DNA of 64,000 nucleotides, from NCBI RefSeq assembly GCF_020809045.1, contig NZ_CP078079.1, positions 2,356,001-2,420,000 on the forward strand, read 5' to 3'. The notes below the pieces were generated by a model. The model saw nothing but the letters and a program-made list of their open reading frames with translations. It did not search any database and was not told the origin of the DNA. Position numbers and translations under genes: made by a program. Source of the DNA: Pseudarthrobacter sp. L1SW (GTDB taxonomy: Bacteria; Actinomycetota; Actinomycetes; Actinomycetales; Micrococcaceae). Positions 1 through 8,751 of the stretch are shown here, piece after piece; positions within the stretch are counted from its first letter, which is position 1; every line of letters begins with the position of its first letter.

Positions 1-114
1 TGCGGCTGCGGTTGCCTGTGGAGGATCAGTGGGCCCCCGCCGGTCAGTGACTACGCCGGGACTTCGGGCAATGTAAACTTTTTGAGGCGCCGGATTTCAG
101 CTCCGGAATCCACT

Positions 115-190
115 GCCTCAGTAGCTCAGGGGATAGAGCAGCGGCCTTCTAATCCGCCGGTCGGGGGTTCGATTCCCTCCTGGGGCACCA
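115..190 (+). tRNA. tRNA-Arg (anticodon TCT)
   Basis: Cloverleaf read by eye: the 7-bp acceptor stem (GCCTCAG with CTGGGGC) is fully paired, the D stem is GCTC/GAGC, and the anticodon loop CTTCTAA carries TCT. The T arm GGGGG-TTCGATT-CCCTC is present. Discriminator A is at 187 and the 3' CCA is encoded (188-190). The last base pair of the anticodon stem (C31-U39) is mismatched. It decodes AGA, a rare codon in this G+C-rich genome. Confidence 0.95.
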
Positions 191-193
191 GAC

Positions 194-229
194 GGCAAAC
201 GCCCCGGTTCACGGACCGGGGCGTTTGCC
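194..229 (+). terminator. Intrinsic terminator of tRNA-Arg
   Basis: A perfect 14-bp stem (194-207 with 216-229) around an 8-nt loop starts 4 nt after the encoded CCA. There is no long T run, but the stem itself ends in GTTTGCC. The stretch from 230 to 335 holds no gene. A 14-bp direct duplication (321-334 and 335-348) covers the stop codon of the next gene. Confidence 0.75.
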
Positions 230-335
230 TTCCCGCGCCACTGCCCAATCGCTGTCAGTCACCAAAAAGGCCCCGCAGGGAAGTCCCGATAAGTGGCAGC
301 CCAACGGGTGTTAGCGCCACTTCAGGACTGCAAGT

Positions 336-1565
336 TCAGGACTGCAAACGGTGCGGGGCTTCCACCAAGGCGCGGACCACGCTGCCGGCAGCACCCAGCA
401 GGGCCCCGGCGTCCCCGACCGCGGAGGTGGTGACGTGCCCGGGGGAAAGCGCCCCCGGAGCGTACTTCGCAAGGCTTTCCAAGAGCGGCCCGCGGAGCCA
501 CTGGTCGAGGACTGCGAAATGGCCACCAAGCACCACAGCCCTGACATCCACCACGCGGGACGTCGACGCCACTGCCACTCCCAGTGCCCGCCCGGCCCGC
601 CGGACAGCGAGCAAGGCAGCCTGGTCCCCAGCGCCGAGCGCTCCCAGCAGGTCGGACATACTCTCGGACCTCGACCGTCCCTTCGCGGGTATGCCGGCAG
701 CAGAAAAAATGGCATCCTGCCCCGCGATCGTCTCCAGGCACCCCGTCCCGCCGCAGGAGCAGAGGGCCCCCTCCGGCTGGACCACGATATGGCCCACCTC
801 CCCGGCGTTGCCCTCCGGGCCGGTGAAAAGCTCCGAATTGATCACCAGGCCGCCACCGACGCCCACCTCGCCGGATACAAAGAGGAAATCGCGCGTGCCG
901 TGGGAGCCGTGGGCCAGTTCCGCTAGCGCAGCAGCATTGGCCTCGTTGAAGAGGGAGACCCCCAACGGCACACCAGGAAGCAGCCGCTCCATGTCCAGCT
1001 TTGTGTCCTTCCAGCCAAGGTTCGGGGCTGTCCTCACCGTTGAAGTGCCGGCTTCCACGAGGCCCGGGACGGCCAGTCCTGCGCCCAGGACCTCAACACC
1101 CGAGGCCGCGGCCGCCTTCCGCACCTCCGCAGCAAGCGCTGCCAGTGCGGACAGCACGGGCTCGCTGGCGCTGTCCCGGTTGTCCCGCTCCCGGATTTCC
1201 TGCACAACCAGGCTTCGGGAAAGGTCCGTCACCCCGGCGGCAATGTAGTCGACGTTGATTTCCAGGCCCATGACACCCCGCGCAGGGTTCAGTTCCAGCC
1301 CGACCCCCGGCCGGCCCCGCTCCCCCTGCCGGCTCAGGCCCACCTCGCGGAGCAGGCCGGCACCCAAGAGGTCCAGAACGATGCTCGAAACAGAGGCTTT
1401 GGTCAGCCCGGTGGCCGCGGCAACCTGTGCCCGGGTGGGATTCATTCCGGCCGGGGCCTGCGCCACCCGGGCAAGGACCAGTGCGAGGTTGTTCCTCCGC
1501 ACATCCGCCATGTTTCCCGGGCTGGCGGCCTCGGACGGTGCAGTGGCAGCTGCGGTACTCGCCAT
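336..1565 (-). CDS. xylR: ROK-family transcriptional regulator, probable xylose repressor (XylR type)
   Basis: Predicted 409-aa repressor of the divergent xylA-xylB genes. The N-terminal third carries a winged helix-turn-helix (TRAQVAAATGLTKASVSSIV). The rest is a ROK sugar-kinase-like domain with the family zinc motif CSCGGTGCLETIAG near residue 265 and the glycine-rich NEAN/GEVGVGGG region. Start chosen at the ATG at 1565, because GGAGGAGAAGG lies directly upstream; the open frame continues further but has no better ribosome site. In this family, xylose or a related sugar releases the repressor from its operator; that it senses xylose here is inferred from the neighbours. The 14-bp tandem duplication at the 3' end includes the stop codon without changing the protein. 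ROK regulators of other sugars look alike, so the symbol rests on context. Confidence 0.88.
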   Translation of the reverse strand: MASTAAATAPSEAASPGNMADVRRNNLALVLARVAQAPAGMNPTRAQVAAATGLTKASVSSIVLDLLGAGLLREVGLSRQGERGRPGVGLELNPARGVMGLEINVDYIAAGVTDLSRSLVVQEIRERDNRDSASEPVLSALAALAAEVRKAAAASGVEVLGAGLAVPGLVEAGTSTVRTAPNLGWKDTKLDMERLLPGVPLGVSLFNEANAAALAELAHGSHGTRDFLFVSGEVGVGGGLVINSELFTGPEGNAGEVGHIVVQPEGALCSCGGTGCLETIAGQDAIFSAAGIPAKGRSRSESMSDLLGALGAGDQAALLAVRRAGRALGVAVASTSRVVDVRAVVLGGHFAVLDQWLRGPLLESLAKYAPGALSPGHVTTSAVGDAGALLGAAGSVVRALVEAPHRLQS

Positions 1566-1617
1566 GGCCTTCTCCTCCGACTGGTAGCGGGGCCGTCCCA
1601 CACGAGCCCTTTCGCTA

Positions 1618-1661
1618 TTGACCCTAGCGTAATCACGCTTATATAGTTCAAGCGATAAACT
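1618..1661 (+). promoter_or_regulatory. xylA promoter with overlapping XylR-type operator
   Basis: The -35 TTGACC (1618-1623) and -10 TATAGT (1642-1647) are separated by 18 bp. The imperfect palindrome AGTTCAAGCGATAAACT (1645-1661) starts inside the -10 and covers the expected transcription start, as expected for repression by steric block. Position and symmetry are seen directly; binding by the divergent ROK protein is inferred. Confidence 0.65.
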
Positions 1662-1703
1662 AAAAGTGCCGTAACTGGCGGCAACCGAGTGCAAGGACGC
1701 ATC

Positions 1704-2891
1704 ATGGCTATTTCCCCCACCCCTGCTGACAAGTTCACCTTCGGCCTCTGGACTGTGGGCTGGACCGGTGCGGACCCGTTTGGTGTCGCGACCCGTGCCG
1801 CCCTGGACCCCGTCGAGGCGGTGCACCGCCTGGCCGAGCTGGGCGCGTACGGCATCACGTTCCACGACAACGACCTGGTTCCGTTCGACGCCAGCGCCTC
1901 GGAGCGGGACCTGATCCTGAAGAATTTCAAGGCAGCCCTGGCCGAGACCGGCCTGAAGGTGCCCATGGTGACCACCAACCTCTTCAGCCACCCGGTCTTC
2001 AAGGACGGCGGCTTCACCTCCAACGACCGCTCGATCCGCCGCTTCGCCCTGGCCAAGGTGCTGCGCAACATCGATTCGGCCGCCGAGTTCGGTGCCGAAA
2101 CCTTTGTGATGTGGGGCGGGCGTGAAGGCAGCGAATACGACGGCTCGAAGGACCTCGCCGCCGCGCTGGACCGGATGAAGGAAGGCGTGGACACCGCCGC
2201 GGCCTACATCAAGGACAAGGGCTACAACCTGCGCATCGCCCTGGAGCCCAAGCCCAACGAACCCCGCGGCGACATCTTCCTCCCCACCGTCGGGCACGGC
2301 CTGGCGTTCATCGCCCAGCTCGAGCACGGCGACATCGTGGGCCTGAACCCCGAAACCGGGCACGAGCAGATGGCCGGGCTGAACTTCACCCACGGCATCG
2401 CGCAGGCGCTCTGGGCCGGCAAGCTCTTCCACATCGACCTCAACGGCCAGCGCGGCATCAAGTACGACCAGGACCTCGTCTTCGGCCACGGCGACCTCAC
2501 CAGCGCCTTCTTCACCGTGGACCTGCTCGAAAACGGCTTCCCCGGCGGCGGCCCCCGGTACGAGGGTCCCCGGCACTTCGACTACAAGCCCTCCCGCACC
2601 GACGGCTACGACGGCGTCTGGGAATCAGCCAAGGCCAACATGGCCACCTACCTGCTCCTCAAGGAACGCGCCCTCGCCTTCCGCGCAGACCCCGAAGTCC
2701 AGGAAGCCCTGGCCACCTCCGGCGTCTTCGAACTCGGCGAAAGCACCCTCGCCGCCGGTGAAACCACCGCGGACCTGCTCGCGGACGCCACCGCCTTCGA
2801 GGACTTCAACGCCGACAAGGCCGCCGAACGCTCCTTCGCGTTCGTCCGCCTCAACCAGCTCGCCATCGAACACCTCCTCAACGCCCGCTAA
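1704..2891 (+). CDS. xylA: Xylose isomerase
   Basis: Class I xylose (glucose) isomerase, 395 aa, the usual length of the Arthrobacter/Streptomyces enzymes. It converts D-xylose to D-xylulose in the cytoplasm as a metal-dependent TIM barrel. Residues of the known active site are in register: H54 and D57 (GITFHDND), E181 and K183 ([11 protein letters not shown]), E217 and H220 (NPETGHEQ), D245, D255 and D257 ([15 protein letters not shown]). Start chosen at ATG 1704, preceded by AAGGA; an in-frame GTG at 1689 has no suitable ribosome site. xylB follows after 3 nt, so the two form an operon under the upstream promoter/operator. Confidence 0.97.
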   Translation: MAISPTPADKFTFGLWTVGWTGADPFGVATRAALDPVEAVHRLAELGAYGITFHDNDLVPFDASASERDLILKNFKAALAETGLKVPMVTTNLFSHPVFKDGGFTSNDRSIRRFALAKVLRNIDSAAEFGAETFVMWGGREGSEYDGSKDLAAALDRMKEGVDTAAAYIKDKGYNLRIALEPKPNEPRGDIFLPTVGHGLAFIAQLEHGDIVGLNPETGHEQMAGLNFTHGIAQALWAGKLFHIDLNGQRGIKYDQDLVFGHGDLTSAFFTVDLLENGFPGGGPRYEGPRHFDYKPSRTDGYDGVWESAKANMATYLLLKERALAFRADPEVQEALATSGVFELGESTLAAGETTADLLADATAFEDFNADKAAERSFAFVRLNQLAIEHLLNAR

Positions 2892-2894
2892 CCC

Positions 2895-4307
2895 ATGGCT
2901 CTTGTAGCAGGCATCGACAGCTCCACCCAGTCCTGCAAGGTGGTGATCCGCGATGCGGACACGGGAGAGTTGGTCCGGCAGGGCAGGGCGGGCCACCCCG
3001 ACGGGACCGAAATCCACCCGGACCACTGGTGGGCCGCCCTCCAGGAGGCAGCCGGACAGGCAGGCGGACTGGAGGACGTCGCCGCCATCTCGGTGGGAGG
3101 CCAGCAACACGGCATGGTCTGCCTGGACAGCGACGGCCAGGTCATCCGGCCCGCACTGCTCTGGAACGACACCCGCAGCGCAGGTGCGGCCGCGGACCTG
3201 ATCAAGGCGGCAGGCGACGGCGATGCAGCCGCCGGCGCCCGCTACTGGGCCGGTGCCACGGGCACCGTCCCGGTGGCCTCGCTGACACTGACCAAGCTGC
3301 ACTGGCTGGCCGCCAACGAGCCGGAGAACGCGGCCAGGGTTGCCGCGGTCTGCCTCCCCCACGACTGGCTGACCTGGCGGCTCATGGGCTATGGCCCCGG
3401 GAGCGGCGAGGCAGGGCTGGCGGCCCTGAGGACCGACCGCTCGGACGCTTCGGGGACGGGCTACTTTTCGACGGCGACGGGCGAGTACCTGCCGGGGCTC
3501 CTGGAGTCCTCGCTGGGGCACATCCCGCTGCTGCCCGAAGTGGTAGGCCCACTGGAGGCCGCCGGCAGGTCTCCGGAAGGCGCCCTCCTGGCCGCCGGGG
3601 CCGGGGACAACGCGGCGGCGGCCCTGGGTGTGGGCGCCCGCGTGGGTGATGTTGTGATGTCGCTGGGCACCTCGGGGACGGTCTTCGCCGTGTCCGACAC
3701 GCCGGCCGCCGACCCGTCCGGGCTGGTGGCAGGGTTTGCCGACGCCTCGGGGAACTACCTGCCGCTGGTGTGCACCTTGAACGCTACCCGCGTTTTTGAC
3801 GCCACCGCTGCCTTGCTGGACGTCAGTATTGCGGAGTTCAACGAGCTGGCGCTGGCGGCCGAACCAGGCGCGGGTGGCCTCACCCTCGTCCCCTACTTCG
3901 ACGGCGAGCGCACGCCGAACCTGCCGGACGCCACGGGTTCCCTGCATGGCATCACCCGCGGGAATTACACCCCGGCAAACCTGGCGCGCGCCGCCGTCGA
4001 AGGCGTGGTCTGCTCGCTCGCAGACGGGTTGGCCGCCCTGCAGGAACAGGGCGTGGAAGCGCGCCGCATCATCCTGGTGGGCGGCGGAGCGCAGTCAGCG
4101 GCGGTCCAGGCGGCGGCAGCGCAACTGCTGGGCATCAGCGTCACCGTGCCCCGCCCGGGAGAATACGTGGCCGACGGCGCCGCCCGCCAGGCCGCCGCGG
4201 CACTCACCGGAAAATTTCCGCAGTGGGCACTGGACGCCGTCGACCTCCCTGCAGGGCAGGACGACGGCGGCGTGCTGGCACGCTACCGCCGCTGCGCCTC
4301 GATGTAG
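2895..4307 (+). CDS. xylB: Xylulokinase
   Basis: FGGY-family carbohydrate kinase of 470 aa, a normal length. It phosphorylates D-xylulose to xylulose 5-phosphate with ATP, feeding the pentose phosphate pathway. Visible signatures: N-terminal [13 protein letters not shown] phosphate-binding strand, substrate motif WNDTRS, ATP-domain motif [13 protein letters not shown], and C-terminal [10 protein letters not shown] adenosine motif. The start ATG is 3 nt after the xylA stop, which implies translational coupling. A strong terminator follows. Confidence 0.95.
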   Translation: MALVAGIDSSTQSCKVVIRDADTGELVRQGRAGHPDGTEIHPDHWWAALQEAAGQAGGLEDVAAISVGGQQHGMVCLDSDGQVIRPALLWNDTRSAGAAADLIKAAGDGDAAAGARYWAGATGTVPVASLTLTKLHWLAANEPENAARVAAVCLPHDWLTWRLMGYGPGSGEAGLAALRTDRSDASGTGYFSTATGEYLPGLLESSLGHIPLLPEVVGPLEAAGRSPEGALLAAGAGDNAAAALGVGARVGDVVMSLGTSGTVFAVSDTPAADPSGLVAGFADASGNYLPLVCTLNATRVFDATAALLDVSIAEFNELALAAEPGAGGLTLVPYFDGERTPNLPDATGSLHGITRGNYTPANLARAAVEGVVCSLADGLAALQEQGVEARRIILVGGGAQSAAVQAAAAQLLGISVTVPRPGEYVADGAARQAAAALTGKFPQWALDAVDLPAGQDDGGVLARYRRCASM

Positions 4308-4329
4308 GCCTGACGTATCCACGCAAAAG

Positions 4330-4371
4330 GACCCGGACCTCACTGTGAAATTAACAGCGCGGTCCGGGTCT
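4330..4371 (+). terminator. Terminator of the xylAB operon
   Basis: A 10-bp stem, GACCCGGACC (4330-4339) with GGTCCGGGTC (4361-4370), is followed by TTTT and flanked by AAAA on the other side. It begins 22 nt after the xylB stop. Confidence 0.8.
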
Positions 4372-4488
4372 TTTCATGTGGGGCGCAGGTCCTGCCAGTT
4401 GTGTAGAACGTGGCAGGAGCCTGGGGTCTGGACAGGACATGCAGAGGTGTCAGGCGCACGGTAGGACAAGCTCCGCGCAGCGCTTCCT

Positions 4489-4829
4489 TCACCGTGGCCA
4501 GGACGGTGTTGCGCCCGCAAAGGTTTCGCCGGAGGGCTTATCGGTAAAGATGTGTTTGCCGGCCTGCATGGCCTTCTTCAGCGTGGCGGCGCGGAGGCTG
4601 GTCATGGAAGCGTCAAACACGACGTCGATGGTGGGGTCGTTGATAACGGCGCCGAGGTCGGTGCTCCACTCCGAGGCCTTGTGCTTTTCGGCCAGTTCCC
4701 GGATCTTGCTTCGTTACGGCCCACCACAATGGGCTCCTGCGTCCGGGATGGGAAGGATGGACCGCAGCAGGTGCCCGCGGTAGCCTATCCGGCCGGTGAT
4801 GCCGTTCGCCCATCCGACAACTGGCAAGC
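4489..4829 (-). pseudogene. Remnant of a Gfo/Idh/MocA-family oxidoreductase
   Basis: On the minus strand three pieces of one NAD(P)-dependent sugar or inositol-type dehydrogenase can be read in two frames: NGITGRIGYRGHLLRSILPI (about 4810-4745), then PIVVGRNEA (about 4733-4707), then after a 1-nt loss RELAEKHKASEWSTDLGAVI onward to AGKHIFTDKPSGET. It then runs into a TGA at 4489-4491. These match the Rossmann half of a roughly 380-aa family; there is no intact start and the C-terminal catalytic domain is absent. In related genomes such dehydrogenases often sit next to a LacI regulator, as here. The gene is broken by at least one deletion and a frameshift. Confidence 0.75.
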
Positions 4830-4836
4830 GCTTTCC
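4823..4836. promoter_or_regulatory. Candidate LacI-family operator upstream of the LacI-type gene
   Basis: The sequence GGCAAGCGCTTTCC is centred on AAGCGCTT, the classic LacI/GalR-type palindrome with a central CG. It lies 68 nt before the regulator's start and at the broken 5' end of the oxidoreductase remnant, consistent with autoregulation of a once divergent pair. Confidence 0.6.
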
Positions 4837-4903
4837 GAACCTGGCCCGAAACTGCCATACTTGGTTACGCCTACTGACCCCACAAACCCGACCAGGAGAC
4901 GCC

Positions 4904-5995
4904 GTGGCTGCAAGCACCCTTACCGAGGTTGCGCGGCTGGCCGGGGTATCTCCCGCCACTGCCAGCCGGGTCCTCAATGGTTCCGCACGCAAGCCGGGCC
5001 AGGACATCGCGGACCGGGTCCGCCAGGCAGCGGACTCGCTTGGATACATTCCCAACGCCCAGGCCCAGGGGCTCGCCAAGTCCAGTTCCGGCCTCATCGG
5101 CTTGATTGTGCACGACATCGCGGACCCATATTTCGCCGCCATCGCCCGTGGCGTCCTGGAGGCCGCCCGGGAACAGCGCAAGTTGGTGCTGCTGGCCACC
5201 AGCGGCGGGGCGCCCGCGGAGGAGCGGGAGGCCGTGGCAGCCTTCGCCGCACGGCGCGCCGATTCCATCGTGGTCGCCGGCTCACGCTCGTCCCGGGAAG
5301 AGGACCGGGACGGCAACGCCGGGCTTGCAGCGGAACTTGACCGGTACTGCCGCAACGGCGGCAAGGTGGCAGTGGTGGGACACCCGGTGGTAGGTGCCAC
5401 CGCTTCCGAGGGCTACCACGTTGTTGCCGTGCCGAACCAGGAGCTCGCCGGCGCCCTGGCAGCTGAGCTTGCCGCCGGATGGGTTGGCGATTTCGTCATC
5501 ATCGGTGGCCCTGAGGGCCTGTTCACCTCGGATGACCGGATTCGCGGCTTCCAGGAAGGTCTGGCAAAGGCCGGCCGGGGCCCTGCGCAGGTACTGCGCA
5601 CGTCATTCAACCGCGCTGGGGGCTACGATGCCGGCCTCAAGCTGGCTGCCAGGATCAAGGCCGGGCGGACGGAGGACGGCGAGGCCCCTGCCGCCGCGAC
5701 GATGTGCATCTTCGCTGTCAACGACGTGATGGCCATCGGCGCCTCGGCCGCCCTGCGGGCTGAAGGGCTCCGGGTTCCGCGGGACGCCAGGATTACCGGA
5801 TTTGATGATATCGAGACCCTGCGGGACTTCCGACCGGCCCTCTCCACGGTCCGCCTGCCGCTGGAAGACATCGGCCGGCTTGCCACCCGGGCGACAGCCG
5901 GCGCGGCGGGCAGCAACGATGGCCAGGAGACCGGGGATCCACAGCCCGTGAAGGGCGAAGTCACCCTTCGCCGCAGCACGGAGGCAGTGGCCTGA
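4904..5995 (+). CDS. LacI-family transcriptional regulator
   Basis: A 363-aa repressor. The N-terminal helix-turn-helix is LTEVARLAGVSPATASRVLNG with the hinge region around NAQAQGLA, followed by a periplasmic-binding-protein-like effector domain (GLIVHDIADPYFAAIARGV; near the C-terminus ITGFDDIETLRDFRPALSTV). Start chosen at GTG 4904, which has AGGAG 6 nt upstream and places the helix-turn-helix at residue 6, as is normal. The preceding 36 in-frame codons are not family-like. The target sugar cannot be read from sequence. The nearest partners are the dead oxidoreductase on one side and an aldose 1-epimerase with a LacI-type operator on the other, so the epimerase may be the surviving target. 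Confidence 0.93.
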   Translation: MAASTLTEVARLAGVSPATASRVLNGSARKPGQDIADRVRQAADSLGYIPNAQAQGLAKSSSGLIGLIVHDIADPYFAAIARGVLEAAREQRKLVLLATSGGAPAEEREAVAAFAARRADSIVVAGSRSSREEDRDGNAGLAAELDRYCRNGGKVAVVGHPVVGATASEGYHVVAVPNQELAGALAAELAAGWVGDFVIIGGPEGLFTSDDRIRGFQEGLAKAGRGPAQVLRTSFNRAGGYDAGLKLAARIKAGRTEDGEAPAAATMCIFAVNDVMAIGASAALRAEGLRVPRDARITGFDDIETLRDFRPALSTVRLPLEDIGRLATRATAGAAGSNDGQETGDPQPVKGEVTLRRSTEAVA

Positions 5996-6157
5996 GCATG
6001 GCGTCCGGGCTGGGAAGCTGCACGTCTCTCCCCATGGGCGGCTCGGACTGGGCCTTGCGGCCGGAGAGCCGGGGCCGGACCAGTGGACGGCTCCGTGCGC
6101 GGCCTGGCTTGCGCGGGCAGGCTGGACGTCCCGGTTCTCAACCGCCTGCGGCGCGGA

Positions 6158-7060
6158 CTAAGCCAGGGCCCGGATAGTCCAGGACGCCGAGTGCGACTCC
6201 CCCGGTTTGAGGTGCAGCAGGTCCACCCCCGAGTTGTAGGCGTCCGGCGGGCAGGTCATGGGTTCAACCGCCAGGCCCAGCCTGTCCGGGGCCACCGGCT
6301 TATCGGCCGTATGGATCTGGACCCACGGCAACTCCGTGCCCCATTCCAGCTCCACACCCGTTCCCGCGGGGTCCTGCACGCGCACCCTGGCCAGCCCGGA
6401 CGCGTCGCGGGAAATGCCGGTGAAGGCATGGTCGATCTTCACGGGCCCCAACCGCCGGGGTCTGCGGAAATCAAAGCCGCGCTCTTCCACGCCCTTCATG
6501 CCGACGGGGAGCAGCCGGTCCGGCGTCACCTCAAGGAACTCGCGCGCCGGCACTTCCAGCGTCCATTCGTCCAGCCCATTTGGACCGGCCACCAGGTACG
6601 GGTGCGGGCAGGCACCATAGGGGGCACTGGCGGCCCCGGTGTTCACCGTCCTCACCGTGCTGTGCAACCCATCGGGATCCAGCGAGTAGGACACGGACAC
6701 TTCAAGGTCCGATGGGTAATCCGGGCCCGCGCTGATGGTGCACGCGAGAACCACCCGGTCCTCAGCCGCCTCCCGCACCTCCCAGGTCCGCTCCGTGGCG
6801 AGGCCGTGCAGCGCCGCACCCCGCTGGGGCTCGTTGATCGCGGCCTGGTAGGCCGTTCCGGCGTAGGTGTACCTGCCGTCAGCCAGGCGGTTGGGCCAGG
6901 GGACGCAGATGACCCCGCGGTAGTCGGGAATCCTGCCGTCCGGGCCAAAGCCCACCACCAGGTCCCGGCCGTTGTGCTGCAGCTCCCGGAGGGCACCCCC
7001 GCGCGCTGTGACCACGGCGGTGTAGGGGCCGCTGGCGATGCTGTGTTCCGTGGATGGCAT
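6158..7060 (-). CDS. Aldose 1-epimerase family protein
   Basis: A 300-aa galactose-mutarotase-like protein, predicted to interconvert the alpha and beta forms of an aldose in the cytoplasm. Family features in order: N-terminal GALRELQHNGRDLVVGF, the VPWPNRLADGRY strand, catalytic-type histidines in GAALHGL and ACPHPYLV, and the general-base glutamate in AVEPMTCPPDAYN near the C-terminus. The ATG at 7060 is chosen, with GGGGATC upstream; the longer frame reads through the operator region. It lies convergent with the LacI gene (162-bp spacer with nothing notable) and has a LacI-type palindrome 27 bp upstream. The exact sugar is unknown. Confidence 0.88.
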   Translation of the reverse strand: MPSTEHSIASGPYTAVVTARGGALRELQHNGRDLVVGFGPDGRIPDYRGVICVPWPNRLADGRYTYAGTAYQAAINEPQRGAALHGLATERTWEVREAAEDRVVLACTISAGPDYPSDLEVSVSYSLDPDGLHSTVRTVNTGAASAPYGACPHPYLVAGPNGLDEWTLEVPAREFLEVTPDRLLPVGMKGVEERGFDFRRPRRLGPVKIDHAFTGISRDASGLARVRVQDPAGTGVELEWGTELPWVQIHTADKPVAPDRLGLAVEPMTCPPDAYNSGVDLLHLKPGESHSASWTIRALA

Positions 7061-7086
7061 GAAGATCCCCTTTGACGCCGAGTTTC

Positions 7087-7102
7087 TTGTGAGCGCTAAC
7101 CA
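7087..7102. promoter_or_regulatory. Candidate LacI-type operator upstream of the epimerase
   Basis: TTGTGAGCGCTAACCA has the central AGCGCT and a left half identical to the symmetric lac operator half-site. It shares the AGCGCT core with the site at 4823-4836, so one regulator may bind both. Confidence 0.5.
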
Positions 7103-7161
7103 GCCTAACGCATGCGCCTGCCCGCGCACACGGAAACCTTCCCGCTGGCTAAAGTTGCACC

Positions 7162-7875
7162 ATGGCCGAAGAAGGCGTGGTTAACAGCCAGGTACTCTCT
7201 GCCATCCGCGGTGCGCTGCGCGAACGGGCAGACCCAGTGCGGGGCGCCGGCGCGCAGGCCTACATGAAATCTGCCCTGCCCTGCCTGGGTGTGCGTGTCC
7301 CCGAAGTCCGCCGGATCGCCGCCGCGGCCGCTGCCGACAGCCCCTTTACGTCAGCCGTGCAGCTGCGCGGCACCGTCCTTGAGCTATGGCGGAACGCCAT
7401 GGCCCGCGAAGAACGGTATGCAGCCATCGACCTGACCGCGGACCCCCTGGCCGCCGGGGACATGCTGATGCTGCCCGTCTATGAAGAAATGATCCGCAGT
7501 GGCGCCTGGTGGGATGTGGTGGACCCGGTAACCACCCGCCTCTGCGGCCTGCTGCAGGCCAACCGTGCGGAGATGTCAGCAATGCTGCTTGGCTGGGGCA
7601 CCGATCCGGACTTTTGGATGAGGCGGGCTGCCATCCTCTCGCAGCTGGAGGCGAAGGCCGCCACTGATTCCGGGCTGCTGGCCCGGATCCTTGAAACAAA
7701 CATGGCAGACCGGGAGTTCTTCATCCGGAAGGCAATCGGATGGGCCCTGCGCGAGTATTCAAAGACGGCGCCGGAGTGGGTGGCGGCCTTCGTGGCAGAA
7801 CACGCGGCCACCCTCAGTCCCCTGTCCCGGAGGGAAGCCCTCCGGCGGCTCGCTGTCCCGACACCTGGCATATAA
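7162..7875 (+). CDS. DNA alkylation repair enzyme (AlkD-like)
   Basis: A 237-aa HEAT-repeat-like DNA glycosylase of the AlkC/AlkD superfamily, which in studied members removes 3-methyl and 7-methyl purines without flipping the base. Family signatures are clear: WWDVVDPV (aspartate region of the active site), MRRAAILSQL, and FFIRKAIGWALREYSKTAPEW. The start is ATG 7162. A TAAAGT hexamer (7150-7155) ends exactly 6 nt before it and there is no Shine-Dalgarno sequence, so the mRNA is probably leaderless. It is a single-gene unit, convergent with the following membrane-protein gene 23 nt away. Confidence 0.9.
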   Translation: MAEEGVVNSQVLSAIRGALRERADPVRGAGAQAYMKSALPCLGVRVPEVRRIAAAAAADSPFTSAVQLRGTVLELWRNAMAREERYAAIDLTADPLAAGDMLMLPVYEEMIRSGAWWDVVDPVTTRLCGLLQANRAEMSAMLLGWGTDPDFWMRRAAILSQLEAKAATDSGLLARILETNMADREFFIRKAIGWALREYSKTAPEWVAAFVAEHAATLSPLSRREALRRLAVPTPGI

Positions 7876-7898
7876 CGGCAGCCTGCAAGCACCCTGGG

Positions 7899-8579
7899 TC
7901 AGGGGGACGTTCCGGACCGGGATCGCTTTGACGGTTCCGCGGCATGCCAGGCCTCCAGCCTGTTACTTGCCCTGGCACCCGCAAGGGCAAGGATCACACC
8001 GCCGAAGGCCATCGCCATGAGCGCGTACACCACGGATGCGGGTGGAGTTCCCCACATGGCGTGCATCACCAGCGTGCCCGGCACCAGCCCGAGGTAACCC
8101 GCCACACCGGCCCCCAGCGCCCACGGCCATGCCTTCGCCATTGCCCGGGTGCCCGGTCCCGGCGGCCGCGAAGGTGCCTCCAGCCTGGACACCCCAATGC
8201 CCAGGATGATTCCCAGCAGCGGCGGGCCGAAACCGCCACCGACCGCGAACAGCAGCAGCGAGAGCCCAATCAGCACCAGGGGCCCCTGCCGGCCGTGTAT
8301 GCCGGCCACCGCCCAGGCGGCGAAAACCCCTGCAGCCACCACGGTCGCGACGCCCGACGCCAAGAGGTCCGACAGCACCGTAAAGGCCGGCTCCCCGTCC
8401 AGGATTCCGAACGCCTCGTTCCCGGGCCAGGAACGGAACACCGGGCCACCAGGCGCCACGGGGCCCTGGAGGATCTCGCCAATCCCGTGTTCCATGCCCG
8501 CCAGGGCCGCCAGCAGCCCGAAGACGCCCACCACGGTGCGCAGCGCCCTGCCTGGCGGCGCGTGCCGCGAACCCTCCAT
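7899..8579 (-). CDS. Uncharacterised multi-pass membrane protein
   Basis: I do not recognise the family. The 226-aa product has about five hydrophobic segments: near residues 15-30 (VVGVFGLLAALAG), 68-90, 98-120 (LVLIGLSLLLFAVGGGFGPP), 145-170 and 180-200. A short basic C-terminal tail follows. Start chosen at ATG 8579 because AAGGAGG lies 7 nt upstream; an ATG 18 bp earlier would overlap that site. It stands alone between convergent and same-strand genes, which gives no functional hint. Confidence 0.75.
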   Translation of the reverse strand: MEGSRHAPPGRALRTVVGVFGLLAALAGMEHGIGEILQGPVAPGGPVFRSWPGNEAFGILDGEPAFTVLSDLLASGVATVVAAGVFAAWAVAGIHGRQGPLVLIGLSLLLFAVGGGFGPPLLGIILGIGVSRLEAPSRPPGPGTRAMAKAWPWALGAGVAGYLGLVPGTLVMHAMWGTPPASVVYALMAMAFGGVILALAGARASNRLEAWHAAEPSKRSRSGTSP

Positions 8580-8693
8580 CCGGCGCCTCCTTGCCATGCG
8601 GGATGATTCGACCCTATGGCCGGCGCACCGCGGACAGCAGGGTCCAATGGCCCGGCAAACAGGACGGACTTCACGTCAGGTTCCCCCAACCCC

Positions 8694-8751
8694 AACCAGG
8701 TAGCGCCAAGTGTCGTTCTGGAGCTTCAAAACGGCACTTGGCGCTACCTAG
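8694..8751. repeat. Palindromic repeat, copy 1 (degenerate)
   Basis: Arms 8694-8717 and 8730-8751 surround a 12-nt loop. The inner 18-20 bp (core GGTAGCGCCAAGTG) is paired with one T-G wobble; the outer arm is lost where the repeat runs into the 3' end of the next gene. Same element as 16756-16821 and 50627-50692. The stop codon of the mannosyltransferase gene (8748-8750) lies inside the right arm. Confidence 0.9.

Noticed and set aside
82..1248. Long plus-strand open frame covering the tRNA-Arg and the ROK gene
   Set aside because: It is the reverse-strand shadow of a clear ROK regulator and includes the tRNA; its residue composition (Arg, Pro, Ser, Ala) is that of a G+C-rich antisense frame.
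336..2576. A 746-aa minus-strand frame from xylA into the ROK gene
   Set aside because: Its first half is antisense to xylA; the ROK protein has its own start with a good ribosome site at 1565.
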